DNA of 64,000 nucleotides from Siderastrea radians (lineage: Eukaryota; Cnidaria; Anthozoa; Scleractinia; Rhizangiidae), in the NCBI GenBank assembly GCA_964017195.1, contig OZ024897.1, forward strand, positions 9,944,451-10,008,450, in the 5' to 3' direction. A program made the position numbers and the translations under genes. The stretch's first letter is position 1. Each line of letters opens with the position of its first letter. Below are positions 45,091 to 54,142 of this stretch, piece after piece. The notes under the pieces were generated by a model, which was given only the letters and a program-made list of their open reading frames with translations, was not told the DNA's origin and did no database searches.

Positions 45091-45897
45091 ATGGTAGAAC
45101 TATACGAAATCAATGTAACGCTTTCCGAAAATCAAAAAAAGAAACTAAGTAAAGCTTTTCACAACCGTGAAACAATCACCTTGAGGTTATCAAAAGATGC
45201 TCTCAATGGAAGTGATACTCTTCTTGTTCCTTCAAATGTTTCGAAAAGGTTGGAAAAGAACCGCAATATGAATAAAGGAATGGAAATAAAACTGGCCAAG
45301 ACCAATATCAGAAAACAAGTGGGTGGTTCACTTTTGACATCAATTTTGTCACTGGCACGAACTTTTGGACCAACATTAGCAAAAACAGTGGGATTATCGG
45401 CTCTCGCGGGGGCCGCTTCCGAGGGGTCATCTCAAATTGTCAAAAAGATATCTGGAAAAGGTTCACAGACAGGTGGTTTTCTCATTCCAAATTCCAAAAT
45501 AGATCAACTCATCGCTCATAAACATCTTTTGAGTGATAAACAGAAAAAGGATATTCTCAATGCCATACAAACTGGTTCTGGTGTTCATATAAAACCCACA
45601 AAAGTACAAACAGGTGGGTTTTTAGGCACTCTTTTAGCATCAATCGGTGTTCCACTTGCCCTTGAAGCTTTCAAAAAGATGGTGGGTGGTTCAGGAGTTC
45701 CCAGAATTGGAAAACCTCCTAAACTAAATGGTGGATCGGCTCCAAGAATGGGAGCTTATCAACCACCGCCTCCATTTTATGGAACATGGGAAAACTTTGG
45801 TGGAGGGAAGAAAAAAAAAAAAAAGTTGGGAAAAGGGTTGCTCCTTGGGAAAAACAGTCCGTTCAATGGGATTCCATTATTGGGAACCATACTTTGA
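45091..45897 (+). CDS. pVI-like minor virion protein
   Basis: 268 residues. The N-terminal module is shared with 44,587-45,045. Then come QVGGSLLTSIL, hydrophobic helices (ALAGAASEGS), QTGGFLIP, IQTGSGVHI, QTGGFLGTL, MVGGSG, a Pro-rich stretch and a KKKKKK run. The C-terminus is GKNSPFNGIPLLGTIL. Four or more xxGG/xGxG motifs fit processing by the adjacent protease. Adenovirus pVI, a membrane-active protein whose C-terminal peptide activates the protease, is the nearest functional analogue; this is inference. It overlaps the protease gene by 112 bp in another frame. Confidence 0.6.
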   Translation: MVELYEINVTLSENQKKKLSKAFHNRETITLRLSKDALNGSDTLLVPSNVSKRLEKNRNMNKGMEIKLAKTNIRKQVGGSLLTSILSLARTFGPTLAKTVGLSALAGAASEGSSQIVKKISGKGSQTGGFLIPNSKIDQLIAHKHLLSDKQKKDILNAIQTGSGVHIKPTKVQTGGFLGTLLASIGVPLALEAFKKMVGGSGVPRIGKPPKLNGGSAPRMGAYQPPPPFYGTWENFGGGKKKKKKLGKGLLLGKNSPFNGIPLLGTIL

Positions 45898-46364
45898 AAT
45901 TCCTCAAAAATGTGCCATTGAGCAATCATGATTTGATAAAATGGTGTCGTCATCTCGGAATTCCAATTGACAAAGGTGGTGTCTTGTCAAGAGACCAAAC
46001 TGCTCCACACAACCACAAAATGGCGTTTTTCATTTACAATCTTGAGCCGTGGTACATGAGTGGAAGTCATTGGGTTGCAACATTTGTAAAGGATGGAGTG
46101 ATTAATTATTTTGATAGTTTTGGGTTACAACCCTTTCAAGAAATTGTTAATCATGCACAAAAAAAGAATCTCACTTTGATTCATCAAAATGACCAGATAC
46201 AGAATTTGGGGACAACCACTTGTGGATATTTTTGTTTATACTTTTTGAATGAAATGAATAAGGGAAATACATATTTCGACCTTTTACAACCCTTTGATAT
46301 TCATAATACCATGAAAAATGAGAAATTCATAGAAAAATATTTTAAAAATCCTACTATATTGTAA
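45786..46364 (+). CDS. Adenain-like cysteine protease
   Basis: 192 residues if the ATG at 45,786 is used; the conserved part begins near PLSNHDLIKW (~residue 44). The triad is His95 (SHWVATF), Asp110 (YFDSFG) and Cys146 (TTCGYFCLYF), with a Gln at ~140. The first 112 bp overlap the pVI-like gene in the -1 frame, at an A14 run (45,811-45,824). It matures virion precursors. The following mini zinc finger starts directly after its stop. Confidence 0.88.
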   Translation: MGKLWWREEKKKKVGKRVAPWEKQSVQWDSIIGNHTLKFLKNVPLSNHDLIKWCRHLGIPIDKGGVLSRDQTAPHNHKMAFFIYNLEPWYMSGSHWVATFVKDGVINYFDSFGLQPFQEIVNHAQKKNLTLIHQNDQIQNLGTTTCGYFCLYFLNEMNKGNTYFDLLQPFDIHNTMKNEKFIEKYFKNPTIL

Positions 46365-46517
46365 ATGAAAACGTATTGCGTAAAACAAAGAAAAGAAACT
46401 GAGTGCGTTGAGCCTTCAGGTTATAAATATGCAAAGAATGGTCGACTTATGTTCTTTTGCACATGCGCTGAATGTGGTATAACCAAAACTAGATTCGTAA
46501 AGAACCAGGGAAACTAA
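46365..46517 (+). CDS. DUF5679-like mini zinc-finger protein
   Basis: 50 residues, starting directly after the protease stop. MKTYCVKQRKETEC, then KNGRLMFFCTCAECGITKTRF, is very close to the DUF5679 pattern (YCVKC-RKKTE, then KNGRPM, C-x2-C, G-x-KKSRF) found in many large DNA viruses and phages. One of the four usual Cys positions, the second of the first CxxC pair, is Gln here; an extra Cys14 might substitute. Too short for common ORF cut-offs. Function unknown, probably zinc-binding. Confidence 0.7.
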   Translation: MKTYCVKQRKETECVEPSGYKYAKNGRLMFFCTCAECGITKTRFVKNQGN

Positions 46518-46519
46518 AT

Positions 46520-46540
46520 AGCCCGTCTGAGGGGGCGGGC
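46520..46540 (+). terminator. GC-rich hairpin before a T-run
   Basis: GCCCG and CGGGC enclose TCTGAGGGGG, followed by ATTTT. A small GC island in AT-rich DNA just before the PLA2 gene. It looks like an intrinsic-terminator shape, but its meaning in an animal element is unclear. Confidence 0.35.
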
Positions 46541-46552
46541 ATTTTGGATACG

Positions 46553-47164
46553 ATGGCATCAACAGGGACTGATATGTTAATTCACCACGGTATTCCTTGG
46601 CTTGGGAAAAAAGCTGTAGAAATGGGGAGATATTATGGATCAGAAGCCTTGAGAAACCCAAAACTACAGAAAAAGGCTCTCGATTATGCTCTGGAAAGAG
46701 CGGCTCCCTTTGTTCAAAAAACAGGATCGGAAATGCTTGATCAACTATCCACTAAAATCAGACCAAACAAAAAGTATAAAACCGACAGAAAGGATTTGGA
46801 TGGAGGTGGACTGGACATTCATAAAATGATTGGAAAACTCCCTAAACCAAAAGGGGGGTGGACTCTTCCAGGGCATAAATACACAGGCCCCTACAACGAT
46901 CTTGAAAATCAGGTTAAATGGGATCCAAAAACAGGAGAGATACTCGAGATATATGACAAACCAACTGGTAATACTGATGCCATAGCGATGCAACACGATG
47001 TCGATTATTCGGTTTGCAAAGATGATAAAAAATGTAAGAACAAAGCCGACCGGAAAATGGTCAAAGCGTTGGATTCTGTTCCTTATAATGAGAGACAATG
47101 GGGTCATTGGATAGCGCGAAATATGATCAATACAAAGCAAAAACTTGGTCTTGGTTTAAACTGA
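46553..47164 (+). CDS. Parvovirus-type phospholipase A2 domain protein
   Basis: 203 residues from ATG 46,553 (the upstream TTG extension is not needed). Residues 1-90 form a helical region. Then LPGHKYTGPYNDLE (~105-118) carries the Ca-binding loop pattern Y-x-GP, and QHDVDY (147-152) the catalytic His-Asp. A basic C-terminal tail follows. Longer than element 1's version because of the extra N-terminal helices and a ~17-residue insertion before the catalytic helix. Role inferred as endosomal membrane opening during entry. It overlaps the integrase start by 67 bp. Confidence 0.85.
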   Translation: MASTGTDMLIHHGIPWLGKKAVEMGRYYGSEALRNPKLQKKALDYALERAAPFVQKTGSEMLDQLSTKIRPNKKYKTDRKDLDGGGLDIHKMIGKLPKPKGGWTLPGHKYTGPYNDLENQVKWDPKTGEILEIYDKPTGNTDAIAMQHDVDYSVCKDDKKCKNKADRKMVKALDSVPYNERQWGHWIARNMINTKQKLGLGLN

Positions 47165-48114
47165 AAAGGCCGTCGAGTGAAGAAAACTGGCAAGAAAAAT
47201 TGGCCGATGAGCTTCATAAACCGATAAAGCGTAACTTCACCCGGCGGCGGGTAATTGCAAACCATATTGACGAGACATGGTGCTCAGATATCGTTGAGAT
47301 GCAAAAATTCAGTCGATGGAATAAGGGTTACAGATATCTTCTCATGGTACTCGATGTGTTTAGTAAATATGGTTGGATTGTCCCATTGAAGGATAAAAAG
47401 GGTGAAACTGTTATTAATGCATTCAAAACAATATTCAAAGAGGGGCGTAAACCGGAATATCTTTGGACTGATAAAGGGAAAGAGTATTACAACAAACATG
47501 TTAAGGAACTACTTGATAAGAATAAAATAACCTTGTACTCAACTGAGAATGAGGAAAAGTCGTCAGTTTGCGAAAGATGGAACCGTACAATCAAAACCAA
47601 AATGTGGAAACAGTTTACTGTTCAGGGGAATACACAGTATCTTGAAATGTTACCCAAATTAGTGAAACAGTATAACAATACCAGACATTCAAGCATAAAG
47701 ATGACACCCACGGAAGCCAGTAAAAAGAAGAATGAAGGAGTTGCTTACTTTAATCTGTACGGTGATATAAAGCCAATCTCAACAAAGTCAAAGTTCAAAG
47801 TTGGTGATAAGGTCAGAATATCTAAGTACAAACGTCCTGTCTTTGACAAAGGATACACAGCCAATTGGACAGAAGAAGTTTTCACAGTCAACAAGATACA
47901 ATACACCAATCCGATCACTTACAGACTCAAAGATCTCAGTGGTGAGGAGATATCAGGTTCTTTTTATGAACAGGAGATGCAAAAGGCTGTTCAAGACATT
48001 TACCGTATTGAGAAAGTGATTCGACGAGACGCTCGAAAAGGTAAAGCTTTGGTGAAGTGGAGCGGTTACCCAGAAAAATTTAATTCATGGGTAGATATAA
48101 ACAATCTAATATAA
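47098..48114 (+). CDS. Retroviral-type integrase with chromodomain
   Basis: 338 residues. The triad is D64 (WCSDIVEM), D125 (WTDKGKEYY) and E159 (VCERWNRT). An SH3-like KFKVGDKVRISK region and a chromodomain (ALVKWSGYPEKFNSWV) follow. The N-terminal zinc domain is short or missing. Intact. It is homologous to element 1's integrase across the core and chromodomain, including the GWTEEVF/NWTEEVF phrase. It inserts the element with a 6-bp stagger. It overlaps the PLA2 gene and, if an upstream start were used, the next small gene. Confidence 0.95.
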   Translation: MGSLDSAKYDQYKAKTWSWFKLKRPSSEENWQEKLADELHKPIKRNFTRRRVIANHIDETWCSDIVEMQKFSRWNKGYRYLLMVLDVFSKYGWIVPLKDKKGETVINAFKTIFKEGRKPEYLWTDKGKEYYNKHVKELLDKNKITLYSTENEEKSSVCERWNRTIKTKMWKQFTVQGNTQYLEMLPKLVKQYNNTRHSSIKMTPTEASKKKNEGVAYFNLYGDIKPISTKSKFKVGDKVRISKYKRPVFDKGYTANWTEEVFTVNKIQYTNPITYRLKDLSGEEISGSFYEQEMQKAVQDIYRIEKVIRRDARKGKALVKWSGYPEKFNSWVDINNLI

Positions 48115-48158
48115 AAAATAAATTTAAAAAATATTATATTCAATATAATAAAAATAAA

Positions 48159-48470
48159 ATGACTAATTTTTTAACTTTTCAAGAAATGTGTAAAATGGCT
48201 GTGAGTAAAAAAATAAAAAATGCACAAAAGCTCTCAAAAGCAGAACTGGCAAAAGTATTAAATCTTGATGAAGAATTGTATAACAAGCCAAGTAATGTAA
48301 AGGAGGTATTGATTACCAATGTTGATACACAGGTTGCCACAAAGTGTAAAAGCATCTATCAGTGTGCAAAAGTGTTGGGAAAAAGTTGTGGTTTGATTCA
48401 TTATTTCGCAAATTGCGGAAATGCGTTTGTGGATAAGGATGGAAATAAAGTCAGATTGTCTTTTGCTTAA
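48159..48470 (+). CDS. Small HTH-like protein
   Basis: 103 residues from the ATG at 48,159, which follows an ATAAAAATAAA leader; an earlier in-frame ATG at 48,087 lies in the integrase end. The N-terminal half has LSKAELAKVL, like a small SAP-type or similar helix. The C-terminal half (ATKCKSIYQCAKVLGKSCGLIHYF) has the pattern of NUMOD1-type helix-turn-helix modules. No nuclease domain is attached. Possible DNA-binding regulator. It sits directly before polB. Confidence 0.5.
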   Translation: MTNFLTFQEMCKMAVSKKIKNAQKLSKAELAKVLNLDEELYNKPSNVKEVLITNVDTQVATKCKSIYQCAKVLGKSCGLIHYFANCGNAFVDKDGNKVRLSFA

Positions 48471-48472
48471 AC

Positions 48473-48501
48473 TTTTCATTTCATAAAAAGTGAAATGAAA
48501 A
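48473..48501. terminator. 11-bp hairpin between HTH gene and polB
   Basis: TTTTCATTTCA and TGAAATGAAAA are exact complements around TAAAAAG. It lies three bases after the HTH gene stop and before the polB start, so may mark RNA ends or act in polB start control. Confidence 0.5.
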
Positions 48502-48539
48502 ATAATTTAAAAAATATTAAATATAATATAATAAAAGAA

Positions 48540-51500
48540 ATGAGCAAAGCTAGTTTGAAGAAAATTAGAAGATCAAATCAGTTTATTAAAATGCTTCGAG
48601 ACCAAAATAAAAGAAAGCTTGAGAAGATTATAGCAGATGATACCAAACCAATACCAACACCAAGAGAATACCCTAGCTTATTTGGTGAAGTACCTGAGAT
48701 TAACGTCCCCATCCTAAAACCAACAGTTGTTACAACAACACTCAATAAGCTACCAAATGTGATTCAAAAAACAACTAAAAACGTTATTAATTGGGAAGAG
48801 TGGTTGAAAAATGCAGATAAAGCAATTGAAGAGCAAAATAAAAAAAATATTAAATGGAGAAAGTGGTTGAAAAATATTTATAAAGTGGTTGAACCAACTT
48901 TCACACAAAAAGAAAAAGCCCTTCGAGGGTATACAAGATCATATGAAGTTGGTCTCACAAACAGACAAGACCCATTAATTCAACTTCAGAAGACCCGTTC
49001 AGTGATTAGGAAAAATCTATTAAAAATTTTAAATGAAATGAAAGGATTGAAATTCAATGAAACGTTGAAGATTATGTTTGAAAAACAGAATGGAGATGAG
49101 TTGATTGAAGAGTCAGCTTATTTGAATGCAGAAAAACAAACAGTAACAAACGACACAGAGATTGTAGAATTGTTGCAAATAACACAACAACAGATTCTCA
49201 ATAAAATTCAGAAATGGATTTCAAAAGGATCAGGATGGACTATCAAATCGGTCGATGGTCATTTCATCAATGTTATAAAGTACAAACCACTCAGAGGTAA
49301 CTCATATATCCCATTACCCAAAGAGTTGCAGCACTCATCCAAAGGGATAATAAACATGAAAAATAATGATAATGAATGTTTTCGTTGGTGCCATATTCGC
49401 TCCCTCTGGCCGCAGAATAAACATCCAGAGAGAATAAAAGAGTGCGACAAAAAATATGTAGAAAAATTGGATTACACAGGGATTGAGTTCCCAGTTTCTG
49501 TAAAACAATACAACAAAATAGAGAAACAAAATAATATTCGTATCAATGTCTTCGGTTACGAGAAAAAGCAAAAGCATCCGATTTACGTTTCAAAAGAAAA
49601 GTTTAACTCTTGTTTGAATCTACTCTTAATAACCGAAGGAGAGGTGGGGCATTATTGTTTATTAAAGGACTTTAATAAATTCATGTACAATCAAACAAAG
49701 CACAAGGGAAGAAAGCATTTCTGTATGTACTGTCTTCAATGTTTCAGCTCTGAAAGGGTATTGAACAATCATAAAGTCGATTGTGTTGAAATTAACGGGG
49801 AACAAGCCATTAAAATGCCAGAACCTGAAACAAAAATTTCATTTACAAATTATCGCAAACAGTTGCCGGCTCCTTTCGTGATTTATGCTGATTTTGAAGC
49901 CATCACCGAAAAAGTTTCGCAAAAAAAATCTAAAACCGAGCAATATCAAAAACATACAGCTTGTGGATATGGTTATAAAGTTGTTTGTTGTTATGATGAT
50001 AAATTTTCAAAACCAATCAAAATTTATAGAGGGAAAATGACCATTCAGAAGTTCATGAAAGATATGTTGGTCGAAGTCGAATACTGTCAAGAGGTTGTAA
50101 AAAACCACTTTACAAAACCTCTCAAAATGACAGAAAAGGATGAGGAAAGTTTTCAAAATACGAAAGAATGCCACATCTGCAAGAAACCTTTTGGTATGGA
50201 TAAGGATGGAGTAAGAAATGTGGGAGGAAAAAATATTAAAAAGGTACAAATAAAAAATGTTAAAGTAAGGGATCACTGTCATGTCACTGGTAAATACAGA
50301 GGCGCAGCACATACAATTTGTAATCTAAATTTTAAATTAACTGATAAAATACCTGTGGTGTTTCACAATCTCAAGGGATATGACAGTCACTTTATAATGC
50401 AAGAGATTGGTAATATTGCTAAAAATCATATGTATTTCGATGAACGAAAAAACAAATATTCTGACGTGAATATAAATGTCATTCCACATAACATTGAAAA
50501 ATACTTAGCCTTCATGTTGGGTTACAATCTTGTGTTCATCGACAGCTTTCAATTCATGAGCTCTTCATTGAGTAATTTGGTGAATAATCTTCCCAATGAA
50601 GCGTTTAAATATATAGGTGAAGAATTTCAAGACGAACAATTGAGTTTGATGAAAAAGAAAGGAGTTTATCCTTATGACTATATGGATAGTTTCAAAAAGT
50701 TTGAAGATAACAGGTTACCAAAGAAGGAAGATTTTTTCAGTTTAATGAATAATGAACATATCACAGATGAAGAGTATCAACACGCGCAAAATGTTTGGAA
50801 AAAATTTGGTCTATCATTAATGGGAGAGTATCACGATCTGTATCTCAAATCTGATATTTTGTTGTTGGCCGATGTTTTTGAAAATTTTCGCAAAGCATGC
50901 CAACAATACTATGAATTGGATCCCGCTCATTATTTCACAACACCTGGTTTAAGTTGGGATGCAATGTTGAAAATGACGAATACTGAATTGGAGTTAATGA
51001 GTGATGTTGATATGTTTCAATTCATTGAAAAAGGTATGCGTGGTGGAATTAGTTATATTGCCAATCGTTATGGCAAAGCAAACAACAAATACATGAAAGA
51101 ATATGATGAAAAAGCGTCGTCAAAGTACATTATGTATTTGGATGCAAACAATTTATATGGTTGGGCAATGAGTCAATATCTTCCAACAGGTGGGTTTAAA
51201 TGGTTATCTGAAAAAGAGGTGAATTTATCCAAGTTCGATGATGAGTTTGAAAAAGGATTGATATTGGAGGTTGATTTGGAATATCCTAAGGAGTTGCATG
51301 ATCTCCACAACGATTATCCGCTGGCCGCTGAAAAAATTAAAGTGACTGAAAATATGTTGTCACCTTTTTGCAAAAAAATTGCTGAAAAATTTGGAGTAAA
51401 AATTGGACTGGTTGAAAAGTTGGTGCCAACATTGTTCAATAAAGAGAGATATGTTTTGCATTACCGCAACTTGCAACTATATTTGTCATTGGGGTTGAAA

Positions 51501-52403
51501 TTAACGAAAATTCACAGAGCTCTTGAATTTGATCAGAGTCCATGGTTGAAAACTTACATTGATTTCAACACAAAAAAGAGAGCAGGGGCAAAAAACTCTT
51601 TTGAAAAGGATTTTTTCAAGTTGATGAATAATTCGGTGTTTGGAAAAACAATGGAAAATCTGAGAAAGCGACAGGACATCAAACTTGTAACCGATGAAGA
51701 AGATCTGTTAAGGTGGGCTAGTAAACCGAGTTTTATAAACTGTAAAATATTTAATGAGGATTTAGTTGCCATTCATAAAACTAAAACAACTTTGACATTA
51801 AACAGACCCGCATATGTTGGAATGTGCATCTTAGATTTGTCAAAAACATTGATGTATGATTTTCATTACAATTACATTAAAAGTAAGTATGGTGACAAAG
51901 CTCGGTTGCTGTTCACAGATACTGATAGTTTGACCTATGAAATTGAGGTAGATGATGTTTATCAAAATTTTTGGAAAGACAAACATCTATTTGATAACAG
52001 CGATTATCCAAAGGATAGCCCGTTTTTTGATTGCTCAAACAAGAAAGTCATTGGTAAGTTTAAGGATGAAGCAGCGGGAATGCCAATTGTGGAGTTTGTT
52101 GGTTTGAGATCAAAAATGTATTCTTACATAAAAGATAATGAACAAAGTAGTCGCACAGCAAAGGGGATAAAAAAGAATGTGATAAAACAACAATTAGGAC
52201 ATGATAAGTACAAGGACGTACTTTTCAATGAAAAACAGATTCATAATACAATGAGACTGATTAAAAGTGAAAAACATCAAATTGGGAGCTACGTGGTGGA
52301 TAAAATATCACTCAGCTGTTTTGACGACAAGCGATATATCCACGAAAATGGTGTAACAAGTTATGCATATGGTTTCGAAAATAGCGAAATCTTTTGGATA
52401 TAA
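48540..52403 (+). CDS. polB: Protein-primed family B DNA polymerase
   Basis: 1,287 residues from ATG 48,540 (MSKASLKK), preferred because it follows an ATAATAAAAGAA leader. An ATG 45 bp upstream is possible. The first ~290 residues are basic and likely include the terminal-protein region. A CxxC zinc motif (HFCMYCLQCF) and another (CHICKKPF) follow. Exonuclease motifs: ADFEA (~451), FHNLKGYD (~608), YLKSDILLL (~768). Polymerase motifs: YLDANNLYGW (~866), KLMNNSVFGK (~1,027), TDTDS (~1,127). Intact. The last ~34 codons lie in the right TIR. Confidence 0.95.
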   Translation: MSKASLKKIRRSNQFIKMLRDQNKRKLEKIIADDTKPIPTPREYPSLFGEVPEINVPILKPTVVTTTLNKLPNVIQKTTKNVINWEEWLKNADKAIEEQNKKNIKWRKWLKNIYKVVEPTFTQKEKALRGYTRSYEVGLTNRQDPLIQLQKTRSVIRKNLLKILNEMKGLKFNETLKIMFEKQNGDELIEESAYLNAEKQTVTNDTEIVELLQITQQQILNKIQKWISKGSGWTIKSVDGHFINVIKYKPLRGNSYIPLPKELQHSSKGIINMKNNDNECFRWCHIRSLWPQNKHPERIKECDKKYVEKLDYTGIEFPVSVKQYNKIEKQNNIRINVFGYEKKQKHPIYVSKEKFNSCLNLLLITEGEVGHYCLLKDFNKFMYNQTKHKGRKHFCMYCLQCFSSERVLNNHKVDCVEINGEQAIKMPEPETKISFTNYRKQLPAPFVIYADFEAITEKVSQKKSKTEQYQKHTACGYGYKVVCCYDDKFSKPIKIYRGKMTIQKFMKDMLVEVEYCQEVVKNHFTKPLKMTEKDEESFQNTKECHICKKPFGMDKDGVRNVGGKNIKKVQIKNVKVRDHCHVTGKYRGAAHTICNLNFKLTDKIPVVFHNLKGYDSHFIMQEIGNIAKNHMYFDERKNKYSDVNINVIPHNIEKYLAFMLGYNLVFIDSFQFMSSSLSNLVNNLPNEAFKYIGEEFQDEQLSLMKKKGVYPYDYMDSFKKFEDNRLPKKEDFFSLMNNEHITDEEYQHAQNVWKKFGLSLMGEYHDLYLKSDILLLADVFENFRKACQQYYELDPAHYFTTPGLSWDAMLKMTNTELELMSDVDMFQFIEKGMRGGISYIANRYGKANNKYMKEYDEKASSKYIMYLDANNLYGWAMSQYLPTGGFKWLSEKEVNLSKFDDEFEKGLILEVDLEYPKELHDLHNDYPLAAEKIKVTENMLSPFCKKIAEKFGVKIGLVEKLVPTLFNKERYVLHYRNLQLYLSLGLKLTKIHRALEFDQSPWLKTYIDFNTKKRAGAKNSFEKDFFKLMNNSVFGKTMENLRKRQDIKLVTDEEDLLRWASKPSFINCKIFNEDLVAIHKTKTTLTLNRPAYVGMCILDLSKTLMYDFHYNYIKSKYGDKARLLFTDTDSLTYEIEVDDVYQNFWKDKHLFDNSDYPKDSPFFDCSNKKVIGKFKDEAAGMPIVEFVGLRSKMYSYIKDNEQSSRTAKGIKKNVIKQQLGHDKYKDVLFNEKQIHNTMRLIKSEKHQIGSYVVDKISLSCFDDKRYIHENGVTSYAYGFENSEIFWI

Positions 52404-52634
52404 AACGGTAAAAATTTGACTGGGAATTTTTTCAGTCAAATTTAAAAAAAATTGGTGGTGAATTTTTGTTTGACTGGAAAAAATTCTCTGCTAAAATTTG
52501 ACAGGAAATTTGACTGATGACCTGAAAGATTTTTCTGAAAAATTGGGGAAAATTGTTGGAAAATTTGCAGAAATTTGACGGAAATTAATCATAAATTTGA
52601 CGGATGGCCTCATACCCTCAATTACCATACTACT
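52301..52634. repeat. Right TIR of element 2
   Basis: Inverted copy of 36,664-36,997, ending in ATACTACT. It covers the polB 3' end and a mirrored set of GTCAAATTT sites. Confidence 0.93.
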
Positions 52635-52640
52635 TACTCC
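52635..52640. repeat. Target site duplication of element 2, right
   Basis: TACTCC after the ACTACT tip, identical to 36,658-36,663. It is also native GPCR sequence at this place: copy E has TACTCCAGGGTACCCAGC at 57,277. Confidence 0.95.
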
Positions 52641-52832
52641 AGGGTACCCAGCAAAGAACAAAACCTACCACGACAGCAATGGCCATCTTTAGCACGTTTC
52701 TGTTTCTTTTCGAGCGTTTGCAGTGCTCAGCGTTGACCGATTTCTCGCCTGGAATAATCGTGACTTGAGCTTGGTAACGATGATGGAGTAGAGTGTGCCG
52801 GTGGCGATGTGGAAGCAAAGAAATACAACATA
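52635..52832 (-). pseudogene. Class A GPCR fragment, copy D (TM5-TM6)
   Basis: Minus-strand fragment with the end of TM5, ICL3 (GEKSVNAEHCKR) and TM6 (IAVVVGFVLCWVPW). It stops at the TIR of element 2. The matching 3' flank of the gene lies on the other side of the element (36,430-36,650), but TM7 is missing, so the copy had already lost its C-terminus or lost it later. Frameshifts upstream of TM5 also show it is dead. Confidence 0.75.
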
Positions 52833-53722
52833 TGTTTAGTTAGAAAAATTCTAATTTTGGAGCGATTAATATCAATGAATTTGGGAGGATAAGGTTTTTG
52901 TTTAAAGCCACTAGAAGAGGCATACCTAAAAAATATATGAAGTTTCATCAGCATGGAGAACCGATAACAAAGTTAAAAAAAGAGTTTATAATAAAGAGTA
53001 ATCTTAGTTTTCGTAAAGGCCAGAGCAGCCCCGATAAATTCTTAAAATATGGTTCCGATGCCAAAAATTTTAAGCAGTGTTATTAAATATTTAGCTAAAG
53101 AAAACAAACACATCAGACTGTGTTCTAAGTTTGTAAAGATAAACTTTCCCTTTGGGTACCAATGAGAGAAAAGAATAACTTGTGTTCAGTTTCAATTCAC
53201 AACATCGAGGAAAACAGAATTGAAACAAAACTGTACTGAAAGCTTGTTGGAGGAATAAACCCGAGAACGTAATTCGATGAGTGCTCACTAGGATCAAACA
53301 AAATGATAAATGCATGGCAAACAAAATATGGCACAGGGTCAGCCTGCTGGAAAAGACAAAGCAATTTATTTTGAAACTATGCTTTTGCGTATTACCTCTT
53401 AATATAAATACTGATGATTCTAACACGGAAGATAAAACGGCATCGATACAGTCAGAACACGGCGTTGAAGACGGAAAAATATTAAGCCGGGAAGCATAAG
53501 CTTTTTTTATTTTACTTGACACTCTCTGGAAATGCAGAAGGGTTTCGCAATAAAATACAACCTCGTCGCAAACAAATTACCTTATCTTACTTTATTGATC
53601 TTCTTCGACGGCGAATCTTAGTGAAACTTCTAAGTAAAGGGAATCACAGGTAGAGGTTTCACAATAACAAAAAAAACCGGCTTCACAGGGAAATTTCAAA
53701 GAACGGCTGAAAACCCGTTCAA
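52833..53722. other. Host non-coding, duplicated block
   Basis: Co-linear with 1,540-2,480 at reduced similarity (for example the GGTTTTTGTTTAAAGCCACTAG phrase against 1,570-1,590). No gene seen. Confidence 0.55.
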
Positions 53723-53811
53723 CAACTCTCTTATAGAGAATTATATGAAGATTATCGCAGTGAAGCTGTTTCAACTTAAGCAGTTGAAAAGGAGAAACCT
53801 GAAAAAATTCA

Positions 53812-53884
53812 GGCTTGAACGGGAATCGAACCCATGACCTCTGCGATACCGGTGCAGCGCTCTAACCAACTGAGCTATCAAGCC
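53812..53884 (-). tRNA. tRNA-Thr(GGT)-like sequence, left arm
   Basis: 73 nt on the minus strand; acceptor GGCTTGA/TCAAGCC, D arm GCTC-AGTTGGTTA-GAGC, T arm ATGGG-TTCGATT-CCCGT. The anticodon loop CCGGTAT puts GGT at 34-36, but base 33 is C rather than T and the anticodon stem has one mismatch. Followed by a tail ending in poly-T. Likely a SINE head rather than a working tRNA. Confidence 0.6.
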
Positions 53885-54069
53885 AACTGGGAGCTGGTCA
53901 ATTTTGAGTTCGGATTTATCCCCTAGATGGAGAAATGAATATGAATATATGAAATAATCACATATTTGAACTGCGGATAAATATAGAATTATATGATTAT
54001 TTCATATATTCATGTTCATTTCTCCATCTACGGGATAAATGCGAACCCACAATTGATCAGCTCCCAGTT

Positions 54070-54142
54070 GGCTTGATAGCTCAGTTGGTTAGAGCGCTGC
54101 ACCGGTATCGCAGAGGTCATGGGTTCGATTCCCGTTCAAGCC
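54070..54142 (+). tRNA. tRNA-Thr(GGT)-like sequence, right arm
   Basis: Plus-strand copy identical in sequence to the left arm (53,812-53,884), with the same C33 and stem mismatch. A and B boxes are intact, so Pol III transcription is possible. Confidence 0.6.

Larger units (their letters stand above)
36664..52634. mobile_element. Polinton/Maverick (adintovirus-type) element 2
   Basis: Complete 15,971-bp element with a 6-bp target duplication, 334-bp TIRs and a full gene set: polB, chromodomain integrase, protease, ATPase, major capsid protein, penton, fibre, PLA2 protein and small virion proteins. It is AT-rich, unlike element 1, and its proteins are only distantly related to element 1's, so the two are independent lineages. 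Genes 38,547-40,904 run leftward and 41,076-52,403 rightward from a central promoter. Start codons commonly follow AATAAA- or ATAAAT-type leaders. No broken core gene was seen. Confidence 0.97.
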
